Both the position numbers and the translations under genes were made by a program. Of a stretch of DNA of 64,000 nt, positions 25,200 to 33,407 are shown piece after piece. The notes below the pieces were generated by a model, which was given only the letters and a program-made list of their open reading frames with translations, searched no databases and was not told the origin of the DNA. Source of the stretch: Blastococcus sp. CT_GayMR19 (GTDB lineage: Bacteria > Actinomycetota > Actinomycetes > Mycobacteriales > Geodermatophilaceae); assembly GCF_004570385.1 (NCBI RefSeq), contig NZ_SPQL01000013.1, positions 52,713 to 116,712 on the forward strand, read 5' to 3'. Every line of letters starts with the position of its first letter. Within the stretch, counting starts at the first letter, position 1.

Positions 25200-26129
25200 G
25201 TGGATCTGGACGACGTGGCCGACGAGCTCTACGTGCTGCCCCCGGAGGACTTCATCCCCACCCGGAAGGCGCGGGAGGACGAGGCGAAGGCCGACGGCGA
25301 CAAGGCGCTGGCCAAGGAGATCGGCGCGCTGCCCAAGCCGTCCACGGCCGCCTGGGTGTGCAACCTGCTGGTCCGCGAGGCGCACGAGGAGATCGCGGGG
25401 CTGGTCGAGCTCGGCGAACTGGTCCGCGAGGCGCAGCAGAGCCTGGCCGGCGACCAGGTGCGGGCGCTGGACGTGCAGCGTCGTCAGCTGATCGCCGCGC
25501 TCACCCGCCGGGCGCGCTCGCTGGCCTACCAGCGCGGGCACTCCGTGAGCACCGCGGTCGCCACCCAGGTCGAGGAGACGCTGCGCGCGGCGATGGCTGA
25601 TCAGGAGGCGGGGGAGGCGCTCCTGTCGGGCCGCCTCACCTCGTCCCTGACCTACAGCGGCATGGGTCTCGGCGAGCAGCGGCCGCACCTGCGCGTCGTC
25701 CCTCCGCCGAAGGCCGAGAGGCCCGCCGCGGCGCCCAAGCCCGTTCCTGACCGGACCGGCAGTGCCGAGGAGCGCCGGCGCCGCAAGGAGGAGGAGGCCC
25801 GGCAGGCCGCCGAGGAGAAGCGCCGCCGGGAGCTGGCCGAGGCCCGGCAGGCGGCGGAGGACGCCGAGGCCGCCGCCGAGGAGGCCGCGGAGGCGGCCGA
25901 GGCCGAGCGGGCGAAGGCCGAGGAGCTGTCCGCGCGCGAGGACGAGCTGACCACCCGCATCGAGTTCCTCACCCGCGAGCTCGCCCGGGTGCGCGAGGAG
26001 TGCAGCACCGTCGGCACCGACCTCGCCCGGGTCGAGCGGCGGCGCAAGGCCGCTGACCACCGCCGGCGAGAGGCGGACGCCGCGCTCGAGCACGCCCGCG
26101 CCCGCGTGGAGGAGCTCAGCCGGTCCTGA
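25200..26129 (+). CDS. Hypothetical coiled-coil protein (309 aa)
   Basis: A 309-residue protein without a catalytic motif. The N-terminal part (about 1-150) is a helical domain, with LYVLPPEDFIPTRKAREDEAK and KPSTAAWVCNLLVREAHEE; the part from about 185 to the end is a long, strongly charged Ala/Glu/Arg coiled coil. This architecture recurs in actinobacteria as a conserved protein of unknown role that may bind DNA or the envelope. GTG at 25200 is used; it lies 24 bp after the terminator, so it has its own promoter. No operon partner is clear. Confidence 0.75.
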   Translation: MDLDDVADELYVLPPEDFIPTRKAREDEAKADGDKALAKEIGALPKPSTAAWVCNLLVREAHEEIAGLVELGELVREAQQSLAGDQVRALDVQRRQLIAALTRRARSLAYQRGHSVSTAVATQVEETLRAAMADQEAGEALLSGRLTSSLTYSGMGLGEQRPHLRVVPPPKAERPAAAPKPVPDRTGSAEERRRRKEEEARQAAEEKRRRELAEARQAAEDAEAAAEEAAEAAEAERAKAEELSAREDELTTRIEFLTRELARVREECSTVGTDLARVERRRKAADHRRREADAALEHARARVEELSRS

Positions 26130-26202
26130 CCGCCTTGCTCCGTGCCGGACGCGGGTCGACACTCCTCGCACCCCCGGCCCGACGACGCGCGCGGAGATTC
26201 TC

Positions 26203-26553
26203 ATGACCAGTCAGCAGCCAGGCACCGACGACACCTCGGCCGACCGCTCCCGCAGCGGCAAGGACATCGCCGAGGCCATCGACGTCGCCGAGCGGGGCAG
26301 CGCGGTCGAGGAGGTCCACGACCGGGGCACCGAGGCGAAGTCCGGGGAGGCGCCGGTCGAGCGCTCGGCGGACGATCCGGAGATGACCGAGGGCCAGGTC
26401 GTCTACGGCAGCGACGCCGAAGGCTCGGGCGCCGCACCTGGGACGTCGCCCGGTGCGACGCCCGAGAGCTCGGGCGTGGCCCAGTCCGTCCCCGGCGCCC
26501 GCCGCACCGACCAGGTGGCGGCCGGACAGGAGCCGGAGACCCCGGCCGGCTGA
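26203..26553 (+). CDS. Hypothetical acidic disordered protein (116 aa)
   Basis: A 116-residue hydrophilic protein rich in Asp, Glu, Ser, Thr, Gly and Pro, with no hydrophobic core: MTSQQPGTDDTSADRSRSGK opens it and PETPAG closes it. It looks intrinsically disordered, like several stress-related small actinobacterial proteins. Codon third positions are strongly GC, which supports its being coding. It is convergent with the LysR gene 26 bp away. Function is unknown. Confidence 0.6.
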   Translation: MTSQQPGTDDTSADRSRSGKDIAEAIDVAERGSAVEEVHDRGTEAKSGEAPVERSADDPEMTEGQVVYGSDAEGSGAAPGTSPGATPESSGVAQSVPGARRTDQVAAGQEPETPAG

Positions 26554-26579
26554 GCGGCCACGACGGCCATATCGGCCGG

Positions 26580-27533
26580 TCAGCTCCAGAGCTCCACCCG
26601 GACGGTCGGGCGCGCCCGGGCGGGCCGCTCCGGCCGCGACAGCAGGGCGCTCGTCGCGTCCGGCGTGGTGAGGAACCGCTGCAGCGCCCGAGCGGCGCTG
26701 GTCGAGCGCCCCTCGCCGGGCACGCTCGCCCACCACAGCCCGGTCACCGGCGTGCCCTCCACCGGCAGGCGGACGAGGGCGCCCCGGGCGAGGTCGGCGC
26801 CGACGGAGTGTGTCAGCGCGAGCATCACACCCGCGCCGGCCCGCACCGCGGCGAGCGCCGCGGCCTCGCTGTCGTGCCGCTCGACCTCCTGCGCGGCCCC
26901 GCCGAGGTCCGCCCAGCGCTCCTCCTCGCTGCCGGGCTCCAGACCGGCCGGCCCGGTGAGCCACGGGTGCCCGGACAGGTCTCCGATGCGCAGAGTCGGC
27001 GTCCCTGCCAGGGGGGAACCGGGCGCCGCGACGACCACGCGGGAGTACCGGAGGAACGGCACGGCGTCGATGACCAGTCCCGGCGAGGGCGCCGGCCGTA
27101 CGCCGAGCACGATGTCGGCGTCGTCCTCCGCGAGCGCGACCGCAGCGCAGTCGGTCGAGCCGACGGTCAGGTCCACGGCCGCGCGCGGCACCCGGCGGGT
27201 GAAGGCCGCGACCACCTGTCCCGCCACGTGCTCGGCGCACGCCGCCGTCGCCAGCGCTCGGAGCCGGCCCGTCGTCGTGGCGTGGGCGACCTCCCGGCGG
27301 GTCCGCTCCGCCAGCCGCACCAGCTCCCGGGCGCGTGAGGCCAGGGCGCGGCCGCCGGGGGTCAGCGCGATACCGGTCCCGGTGCGGCGGAACAGCGGGT
27401 CGCCCAGGTCGGTCCGCAGCGCGGCGACCGCAGCGGAGACCGCCGGCTCGCTGATGCCGAGCGCGGTCGCTGCCGCGCGGAGCGAGCCGAGCTCCGCGAC
27501 GAGCGCGAAGGCGCGGAGCTGGGTGAACGTCAT
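26580..27533 (-). CDS. LysR family regulator of the CO dehydrogenase genes (CutR-like)
   Basis: A 317-residue LysR-type regulator. The winged helix-turn-helix is FTQLRAFALVAELGSLRAAATALGISEPAVSAAVAALRTDLGDPLFRRTGTGIALTPGG; the rest is the periplasmic-binding-protein-like effector domain. It is divergent from coxM, as CutR is from the CO dehydrogenase genes of mycobacteria, and is therefore the likely activator. I chose ATG at 27533; an ATG at 27545 lies inside the inverted repeat 27544-27559, which is the probable operator. The effector is unknown. Confidence 0.88.
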   Translation of the reverse strand: MTFTQLRAFALVAELGSLRAAATALGISEPAVSAAVAALRTDLGDPLFRRTGTGIALTPGGRALASRARELVRLAERTRREVAHATTTGRLRALATAACAEHVAGQVVAAFTRRVPRAAVDLTVGSTDCAAVALAEDDADIVLGVRPAPSPGLVIDAVPFLRYSRVVVAAPGSPLAGTPTLRIGDLSGHPWLTGPAGLEPGSEEERWADLGGAAQEVERHDSEAAALAAVRAGAGVMLALTHSVGADLARGALVRLPVEGTPVTGLWWASVPGEGRSTSAARALQRFLTTPDATSALLSRPERPARARPTVRVELWS

Positions 27534-27543
27534 CACGGGCCTC

Positions 27544-27559
27544 ATAACCGGACGGTTAT
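27544..27559. promoter_or_regulatory. Candidate LysR operator
   Basis: ATAACCG-GA-CGGTTAT is a perfect 7-bp inverted repeat between the LysR gene and coxM, eight bases upstream of a TTGACA -35 element. Size and position fit a LysR recognition site controlling both genes. Confidence 0.65.
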
Positions 27560-27566
27560 CGCGATG

Positions 27567-27595
27567 TTGACAGTGACCCACGTCACGGACAAGGT
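27567..27595 (+). promoter_or_regulatory. cox operon promoter with CRP-like site in the spacer
   Basis: TTGACA (27567-27572), 17-base spacer, CAAGGT (27590-27595). Within the spacer GTGACCCACGTCAC (27573-27586) matches the GTGA-N6-TCAC core of CRP/GlxR-type sites; at that position it would interfere with polymerase rather than activate it. Confidence 0.5.
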
Positions 27596-27646
27596 CCCGG
27601 TCCACCAGGGCTCCAGCGTCGGGGTCCTCGGGAAGGGGGTGCCCCC

Positions 27647-28528
27647 GTGCAGGTACCGGCTCCGTTCGACTACGTCCGCGCCACCAGCGTCGGCAACACG
27701 CTGGAGCTGCTCGAACGCCACGGCCCCGAGTCCCGCGTCGTCGCCGGCGGGCACAGCCTGCTGCCGATGATGAAGCTGCGGCTCGCCCGGCCCGAGTGGC
27801 TGATCGACATCAACGACGTCGCCGAGCTGCGGCACATCACCGAGGAGCCCGACCGGCTTCGGGTCGGCTCGCTCACCCGGCACGCGGCGCTGCTCGCCTC
27901 CGACGTCGTCGGGCGGCTGTTCCCGATCGTGCACGACGCCGAGAAGGTCATCGCCGACCCCGTCGTCCGCAACCGCGGCACGATCGGCGGCTCGCTCGGC
28001 CAGGCCGACCCGGCCGAGGACCTCACCACCGTCTGCGACGTCCTCCGCGCCTCCGTCGTCATCGCCGGCCCCGGCGGCGAGCGGGTCGTCGACATGGCCG
28101 AGTTCCACCGCGGCCCCTACGAGACCGCCTGCGAGCAGCACGAGCTGATCACCGAGGTCCGCTTCCCGATCCGGCCACGGATGGGCAGCGCCTACGAGAA
28201 GGTCGAGCGCCGGGTGGGGGACTGGGCCGTCGGCGCCGCGGGCGCGGCGGTGCAGATGGCCGACGACGGCACGATCGCCGACGCCGCGATCGGCCTGACC
28301 GCGCTCGGTCTCGAGGGGCTCGCGACCGAGGTCGCCGCCGTCCTCGTGGGGCAGCGGCCGTCCGAGGACCTGATCACGGAAGCCGGGCGGCTCGCCGCCG
28401 CGGCCAGCTCCCCGGTCGAGGACCAGCGCGGTCCCGTCGACTACAAGCGGCACCTCGCCGACGAACTCACCCGCCGGGTCCTGCGCCGCGCGCTCGACCG
28501 GGTCGGGGCCACCGTTCCCGCCGCCTGA
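27647..28528 (+). CDS. coxM: Carbon monoxide dehydrogenase medium (FAD) subunit
   Basis: A 293-residue flavoprotein subunit that passes electrons from the iron-sulphur subunit to quinone. FAD-binding motifs are present: [17 protein letters not shown] near residue 32 and [18 protein letters not shown] near 110, followed by the C-terminal CO-dehydrogenase FAD domain. GTG at 27647 follows a GGGAAGGGGG stretch. The gene order M-S-L is that of form I CO dehydrogenase loci. The flavin site and the length match characterised CoxM. Confidence 0.93.
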   Translation: MQVPAPFDYVRATSVGNTLELLERHGPESRVVAGGHSLLPMMKLRLARPEWLIDINDVAELRHITEEPDRLRVGSLTRHAALLASDVVGRLFPIVHDAEKVIADPVVRNRGTIGGSLGQADPAEDLTTVCDVLRASVVIAGPGGERVVDMAEFHRGPYETACEQHELITEVRFPIRPRMGSAYEKVERRVGDWAVGAAGAAVQMADDGTIADAAIGLTALGLEGLATEVAAVLVGQRPSEDLITEAGRLAAAASSPVEDQRGPVDYKRHLADELTRRVLRRALDRVGATVPAA

Positions 28529-28539
28529 GGAGGCCGACG

Positions 28540-29031
28540 ATGCAGGTCACCATGACCGTCAACGGGACCGAGGTCACCCGCGACGTCGAACCCCGGCTGC
28601 TGCTCGTGCACTTCCTGCGCGACACGCTCCGGCTGACCGGCACCCACTGGGGGTGCGACACCAGCAACTGCGGCACCTGCGTGGTGCTCGTCGACGGCGA
28701 GCCGGTCAAGTCGTGCACGGCACTGGCCGCGATGACCGACGGGCACGACGTCCGCACGGTCGAGGGCATGGCCCGGAACGGCACGCTTGACCCGGTGCAG
28801 CAGGGCTTCATGGAGGAGCACGGGCTCCAGTGCGGCTTCTGCACCCCCGGGATGATGCTCACCGCCCGGGCGCTGCTCGACCGCAATCCCGACCCCGACG
28901 AGGGCGAGATCCGCGAGGCCATCTCCGGCCAGATCTGCCGGTGCACCGGCTACGCCACGATCGTCCGCTCGGTCCAGTGGGCCGCCGCCCACCCGGCCGC
29001 CGCGACCACGGAGCAGGAGGTCACGACATGA
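28540..29031 (+). CDS. coxS: Carbon monoxide dehydrogenase small [2Fe-2S] subunit
   Basis: A 163-residue subunit with two [2Fe-2S] clusters. The plant-type ferredoxin cluster is held by [10 protein letters not shown] plus the Cys of KSCT; the C-terminal helical cluster by QCGFCTPGM and CRCTGY. It links the molybdenum site in CoxL to the flavin in CoxM. ATG at 28540 follows TGAGGAGG, 12 bases after the coxM stop. The stop overlaps an ATG that opens a 26-codon ORF before coxL. Confidence 0.95.
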   Translation: MQVTMTVNGTEVTRDVEPRLLLVHFLRDTLRLTGTHWGCDTSNCGTCVVLVDGEPVKSCTALAAMTDGHDVRTVEGMARNGTLDPVQQGFMEEHGLQCGFCTPGMMLTARALLDRNPDPDEGEIREAISGQICRCTGYATIVRSVQWAAAHPAAATTEQEVTT

Positions 29032-29108
29032 CCGAGCTTGCGAGGTCATGCGAAGGCAGAGCACCACTGGGCATGGCGACGACGAGCGCCAGCGAGGAGG
29101 CGTCATGA
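29028..29108 (+). CDS. 26-codon ORF bridging coxS and coxL
   Basis: ATG at 29028 overlaps the coxS TGA (ATGA) and its own TGA overlaps the coxL ATG (TCATGA at 29103-29108). The peptide starts [13 protein letters not shown] and ends SASEEAS. It may be a translated spacer that couples coxS to coxL, or a mobile intergenic repeat; the flanks CGAGCTTGCGAGG and AGCGCCAGCGAGGAGG look repeat-like. The coxL ribosome site (GAGGAGG) is inside it. Confidence 0.4.
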   Translation: MTELARSCEGRAPLGMATTSASEEAS

Positions 29109-31519
29109 CCACCGTCGAGGAACGCTCCACGATGCCGCAGGAGCGGGAGTCCAACCCCGCGGCGAACGCGGCGGACCGCCCGATCGGCTACGGGCGCATC
29201 CAGCGCAAGGAGGACCCGCGGTTCGTCCGCGGGAAGGGCCGCTACCTCGACGACATCGTGCTGCCCGGCATGCTGCACGGCGCGATCCTGCGCTCGCCGA
29301 TGGCGCACGCCCGGCTGGTCTCGATCGACACCACCGAGGCGCTCGCGCACCCGAAGGTGCACGCCGTCATCACCGGCAAGGACCTCGAGGGCCTCAACCT
29401 CGCCTGGGCGCCGACGCTCTCCGCCGACACCATGGCGGTCCTCGCCACCGACAAGGTGCGCTTCCAGGGCCAGGAGGTGGCGTTCGTCGTCGCCGAGGAC
29501 CGCTACTCCGCCCGCGACGCGCTCGAGCTCATCGACGTCGAGTACGAGGAGCTGCCGGTCGTCATCGACGCGCGCCGCGCCCTCGAGCCGGGCACCGCCG
29601 TCATCCGCGACGACAAGGAGGGCAAGACCGACAACCACATCTTCGACTGGGAGGCCGGCGACAAGGCCGAGACCGACGCGGTCTTCGCGCGTGCCGCCGT
29701 CGTCGTCAGTGAGGAGGTCGTCTATCCGCGGGTGCACCCGGCGCCGATGGAGACCTGCGGCGCGATCGCCGACTACGACCCGATCGACGGCAAGCTCACG
29801 CTCTACGAGACCACGCAGGCGCCGCACGCCCACCGGACGTTGTACGCGATGGTCGCCGGCATCCCGGAGCACAAGATCCGGATCATCGCCGGCGACATCG
29901 GCGGCGGGTTCGGCAACAAGGTCGGCATCTACCCCGGGTACGTCTGCGCCGTCGTCGGCTCGATCGTCACGGGCAAGCCGGTGAAGTGGGTCGAGGACCG
30001 CTCCGAGAACCTGATGAGCACCTCGTTCGCCCGCGACTACATCATGAAGGGCGAGGTCGCGGCCACGAAGGACGGCAAGATCCTCGCCGTCCGCACGCAC
30101 GTGCTCGCCGACCACGGCGCGTTCAACGCCACCGCGCAGCCGACCAAGTACCCGGCGGGTTTCTTCTCGATCTTCACCGGCAGCTACGACCTCGAGGCCG
30201 CGCACTGCTCGGTCACCGGCGTCTACACGAACAAGGCGCCGGGCGGGGTGGCCTACGCCTGCTCGTTCCGGGTGACCGAGGCGGTCTACCTCGTCGAGCG
30301 GATGGTCGACGTCCTGGCGCAGAAGCTGGAGATGGACCCGGCCGAGCTGCGGCTCAAGAACTTCATCCGCCCCGAGCAGTTCCCGTACAAGAACAAGACC
30401 GGCTGGGAGTACGACTCCGGCGACTACGAGCCCGCCCTGCGCATGTGCATGGAGCAGATCGGCTACGCCGACCTGCGGCGCGAGCAGGAGGAGAAGCGCG
30501 CCCGCGGAGAGCTGATGGGCATCGGCGTCTCGTTCTTCACCGAGACCGTGGGTGCCGGCCCCCGGAAGCACATGGACATCGTCGGGCTCGGCATGGCCGA
30601 CGGCGCCGAGGTGCGGGTGCACCCCACCGGCAAGGCCGTCGTCCGGCTGTCGGTGCAGACCCAGGGGCAGGGCCACGAGACGACGTTCGCGCAGATCGTC
30701 GCCGAAGAGCTCGGCATCCCGCCCGAGGACATCGAGGTCGTGCACGGCGACACCGACCAGACGCCGTTCGGCCTGGGCACCTACGGCAGCCGCTCGACGC
30801 CGGTGAGCGGGGGAGCGGTCGCGCTGGCGGCGCGGAAGGTCCGCGACAAGGCGAAGGCCATCGCCGCGGCGATGCTCGAGACCCGGCCGGAGGACCTCGA
30901 CTGGGAGAAGGGCCGCTTCTTCGTCAAGGGCGACCCGTCCGCGGCCAAGACCATCCAGGAGGTCGCGCTCGGTGCGCACGGCACGGTCGCCCTGCCCGAC
31001 GGCATCGACGGCAACCTCGACGCCGAGGTCACCTACGACCCGCCGAACCTCACCTTCCCGTTCGGTGCCTACATCTGCGTGGTGGACATCGACCCGGGCA
31101 CCGGCAAGGTGAAGGTGCGCCGGTTCGTCGCCGTCGACGACTGCGGCACCCGGATCAACCCGATGATCGTCGAGGGGCAGATCCACGGCGGGCTGGCCGA
31201 CGGCGTCGGGATGGCGCTGATGGAGTTCATCGGCTTCGACGAGCAGGGCAACTGCCTGGGCGGCTCGTTCATGGACTACCTGATCCCCACCGCGATGGAG
31301 GTGCCGGACTGGGAGACCGGCTACACGGTGACGCCGTCCCCGCACCACCCGATCGGCGCCAAGGGCATCGGGGAGTCGGCGACCGTGGGCTCGCCGCCGG
31401 CCGTGGTCAACGCCGTCGTCGACGCGCTGGCGCCGTTCGGGGTGACCCACATGGACATGCCCTGCACGCCGGCCCGGGTGTGGGAGGCCATGCAGGGCCG
31501 GCCCACCCCGCCGATCTAG
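29105..31519 (+). CDS. coxL: Carbon monoxide dehydrogenase large (molybdenum-copper) subunit, form I
   Basis: An 804-residue catalytic subunit that oxidises CO to CO2. The form I signature AYACSFR is present with the copper-ligating Cys at residue 386, in the context [17 protein letters not shown]; this separates true CO dehydrogenase from form II paralogues (AYRGAGR). Other cofactor segments are [29 protein letters not shown] and [14 protein letters not shown], with the active-site Glu near 757. ATG at 29105 sits behind GAGGAGG. Length matches the family (about 800-810). High-affinity atmospheric CO oxidation for survival energy is the known role in actinobacteria. Confidence 0.96.
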   Translation: MTTVEERSTMPQERESNPAANAADRPIGYGRIQRKEDPRFVRGKGRYLDDIVLPGMLHGAILRSPMAHARLVSIDTTEALAHPKVHAVITGKDLEGLNLAWAPTLSADTMAVLATDKVRFQGQEVAFVVAEDRYSARDALELIDVEYEELPVVIDARRALEPGTAVIRDDKEGKTDNHIFDWEAGDKAETDAVFARAAVVVSEEVVYPRVHPAPMETCGAIADYDPIDGKLTLYETTQAPHAHRTLYAMVAGIPEHKIRIIAGDIGGGFGNKVGIYPGYVCAVVGSIVTGKPVKWVEDRSENLMSTSFARDYIMKGEVAATKDGKILAVRTHVLADHGAFNATAQPTKYPAGFFSIFTGSYDLEAAHCSVTGVYTNKAPGGVAYACSFRVTEAVYLVERMVDVLAQKLEMDPAELRLKNFIRPEQFPYKNKTGWEYDSGDYEPALRMCMEQIGYADLRREQEEKRARGELMGIGVSFFTETVGAGPRKHMDIVGLGMADGAEVRVHPTGKAVVRLSVQTQGQGHETTFAQIVAEELGIPPEDIEVVHGDTDQTPFGLGTYGSRSTPVSGGAVALAARKVRDKAKAIAAAMLETRPEDLDWEKGRFFVKGDPSAAKTIQEVALGAHGTVALPDGIDGNLDAEVTYDPPNLTFPFGAYICVVDIDPGTGKVKVRRFVAVDDCGTRINPMIVEGQIHGGLADGVGMALMEFIGFDEQGNCLGGSFMDYLIPTAMEVPDWETGYTVTPSPHHPIGAKGIGESATVGSPPAVVNAVVDALAPFGVTHMDMPCTPARVWEAMQGRPTPPI

Positions 31520-31529
31520 GAGTGCGCCG

Positions 31530-32420
31530 ATGACGGTCACCGAGACCGCCGCCGAGCTGACCCGCACCCGCGAGCCCTTCGTCCAGGCCACCGTGGTGCG
31601 GGCGCAGAAGCCGACGAGCGCGCACGCCGGGGACACCGCGCTGGTCCGGGCGGACGGCACCATCGCCGGGTTCGTCGGCGGCACCTGCGCCGAGGCGTCG
31701 GTGCGCGAGTACGGCCTGATGACGCTGTCGACCAACCAGCCGCTGCTGCTGCGCATCGTCCCGGGGGAGGTCGCGGGGCCGGCGGAGGAGGGGGCGGTCA
31801 CCGTGGCCAACCCCTGCCTGTCCGGCGGCGCCGTGGAGATCTTCCTCGAGCCGCGGGTGCCCGCCCCGCGGGTGCTGGTGGTCGGCGACAGTCCCGTCGC
31901 CGAGGCCCTGGCCGAGCTGGGCCGCCCGCTCGGTTTCGACGTCGACCTGGTGGCGGGGGAGCAGGCGCAACCCCAGGCCGGCGACGCCGCCCTCGTCGTC
32001 GCCTCCCACGGGCGCGGCGAGGAGCCCGCGCTGACGGCGGCGCTGCGCCTGGGCGTGCCGTACGTCGGACTGGTGGCCAGCCGCATCCGCGGCGCGGGCG
32101 TCCTGGCGGCGCTCGACGTGCCCGACGACCAGCGCAGCCGGGTGCACAGCCCGGCCGGTCTCGACATCGGCGGGCGGACCGCCGCGGAGATCGCGCTGTC
32201 GATCCTGGCCGAGCTGGTGGCCGAGCGGCGGGCGGCCGAGCGGCACGCCCCGGCCGCGCCGGAACCGGCGAGCGCCCGGGACCCGGTCTGCGGCATGACC
32301 GTCGCCGCCGTCGCCACGTCCCCGCACGTCACCGTCGACGGCATCACGACGTGGTTCTGCTGCGAGGGCTGCCGGAAGGCGTTCGAGAAGACCCCGGCCC
32401 GGTATGCCACCGCCTCCTGA
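31530..32420 (+). CDS. XdhC/CoxI-type molybdenum cofactor maturation protein fused to a YHS domain
   Basis: A 296-residue protein. The N-terminal two thirds is an XdhC family protein: XdhC_CoxI segment ALVRADGTIAGFVGGTCAEASVREY, then a Rossmann-like part PRVLVVGDSPVAEALAELG and VPYVGLVASRIRG. XdhC proteins insert or sulphurate the molybdenum cofactor of this enzyme family. After a linker a YHS domain follows from about 250: DPVCGMTV...WFCCEGCRKAFEKTP, a metal-binding Cys-rich fold. The fusion could bring copper or sulphur for the Mo-Cu site, which is inference. It lies ten bases after coxL in the position of coxF. Confidence 0.85.
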   Translation: MTVTETAAELTRTREPFVQATVVRAQKPTSAHAGDTALVRADGTIAGFVGGTCAEASVREYGLMTLSTNQPLLLRIVPGEVAGPAEEGAVTVANPCLSGGAVEIFLEPRVPAPRVLVVGDSPVAEALAELGRPLGFDVDLVAGEQAQPQAGDAALVVASHGRGEEPALTAALRLGVPYVGLVASRIRGAGVLAALDVPDDQRSRVHSPAGLDIGGRTAAEIALSILAELVAERRAAERHAPAAPEPASARDPVCGMTVAAVATSPHVTVDGITTWFCCEGCRKAFEKTPARYATAS

Positions 32421-32428
32421 CGAGCTCT

Positions 32429-32478
32429 CGGTACCGAAAGCGTGCGGGACCCGCGGCGCTTTCGGTACCGAAAGCGTG
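32429..32478. repeat. Paired direct/inverted repeat between XdhC-YHS gene and coxD
   Basis: CGGTACCGAAAGCGTG occurs twice 34 bp apart (32429-32444, 32463-32478). The second copy is part of a perfect 20-bp palindrome CGCTTTCGGTACCGAAAGCG (32457-32476), and the first copy can pair with it as a 14-bp stem (32429-32442 with 32457-32470) whose loop holds GCGGGACCCGC. It may be a terminator or attenuator inside the cox operon, or a double operator. Confidence 0.7.
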
Positions 32479-32489
32479 TGGGGGAGGCC

Positions 32490-33407
32490 GTGACGCAGCC
32501 GGCGCGCGTCGGGGCCGAGGAGGAGGTCCGGTCGCGGGTCCCGGACGTCGCGGACCTCGCCGCCGCCCTGGACGACGTCGACTACCTGGCCGACCCAGGC
32601 CTGGCGACGGCGCTCTTCCTCGCCGTCCGCCTGCCGCAGCCGCTGCTGCTCGAGGGCGAACCGGGGGTCGGGAAGACCGAGGCGGCCAAGGCGCTTGCCC
32701 GGGTGCTGGACAGCCCGCTGTTCCGGCTGCAGTGCTACGAGGGCATCGACGCCGCGGAGGCGCTCTACGAGTGGAACCACCCGCGCCAGCTGCTCAGCAT
32801 TCGGCTGGCCGAGGCCCGGCACGCGCCGCTCGCCGAGGAGGACCTCTTCGGCCGCGAGTACCTGCTCCGCCGGCCGCTGCTGCAGGCGATCGAGCACCCC
32901 GGCCCCCGGCCCGCCGTCCTCCTGCTCGACGAGATCGACCGCGCCGACGCGGAGTTCGAGGCCTTCACGTTCGAGGTGCTGGCCGAGGCGGCGGTCACGG
33001 TGCCCGAGATCGGCACCATCCGCGCCACGCACCCGCCGGTCGTCGTCCTCACCTCCAACCGGACGCGCGACCTGCACGACGCGCTCACCCGCCGCTGCCT
33101 CTACCACTGGATCGACTACCCGCAGCTGGAGCGGGTCGCCGAGATCGTCCGCCGGCGGGTGCCGGGCAGCGCCGAGCCGTTGGCCCTGGACGCCGCGTCC
33201 GCCGTCACCCGGCTGCGGTCCCTGGACCTGGTCAAGCCGCCCGGGATCGCCGAGGTCATCGACTGGGTCGCGGCGCTGAGCGTCCTCGGCATCCCGCGCC
33301 TGGACGCCGCCGCGGTCGAGGAGAGCTGGGGCTCGGTGCTGAAGAACCGCGAGGACCTGGAGCTGGCCCGCGGCCGGGGGGCGGCGTGGCTGGCCGGCGG
33401 TGGCTGA
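32490..33407 (+). CDS. coxD: CoxD-type MoxR AAA+ ATPase
   Basis: A 305-residue MoxR-family AAA+ ATPase. Walker A is LLEGEPGVGKTEAAKAL, Walker B is VLLLDEIDRAD, sensor 1 is VVLTSNRTRDLHDALTRRC. CoxD is the chaperone that helps build the Mo-Cu cluster of CO dehydrogenase, working with the VWA protein CoxE. GTG at 32490 follows GGGGAGGCC; the longer frame would run through the upstream palindrome. The stop overlaps coxE by eight bases. Gene identity rests on family and context. Confidence 0.9.
   Translation: MTQPARVGAEEEVRSRVPDVADLAAALDDVDYLADPGLATALFLAVRLPQPLLLEGEPGVGKTEAAKALARVLDSPLFRLQCYEGIDAAEALYEWNHPRQLLSIRLAEARHAPLAEEDLFGREYLLRRPLLQAIEHPGPRPAVLLLDEIDRADAEFEAFTFEVLAEAAVTVPEIGTIRATHPPVVVLTSNRTRDLHDALTRRCLYHWIDYPQLERVAEIVRRRVPGSAEPLALDAASAVTRLRSLDLVKPPGIAEVIDWVAALSVLGIPRLDAAAVEESWGSVLKNREDLELARGRGAAWLAGGG

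Noticed and set aside
29021..32410. 1129-codon open frame antisense to coxL and neighbours
   Set aside because: It mirrors the codon pattern of the very GC-rich cox genes; its protein is His/Arg/Val-rich and matches nothing, a shadow of the real genes.
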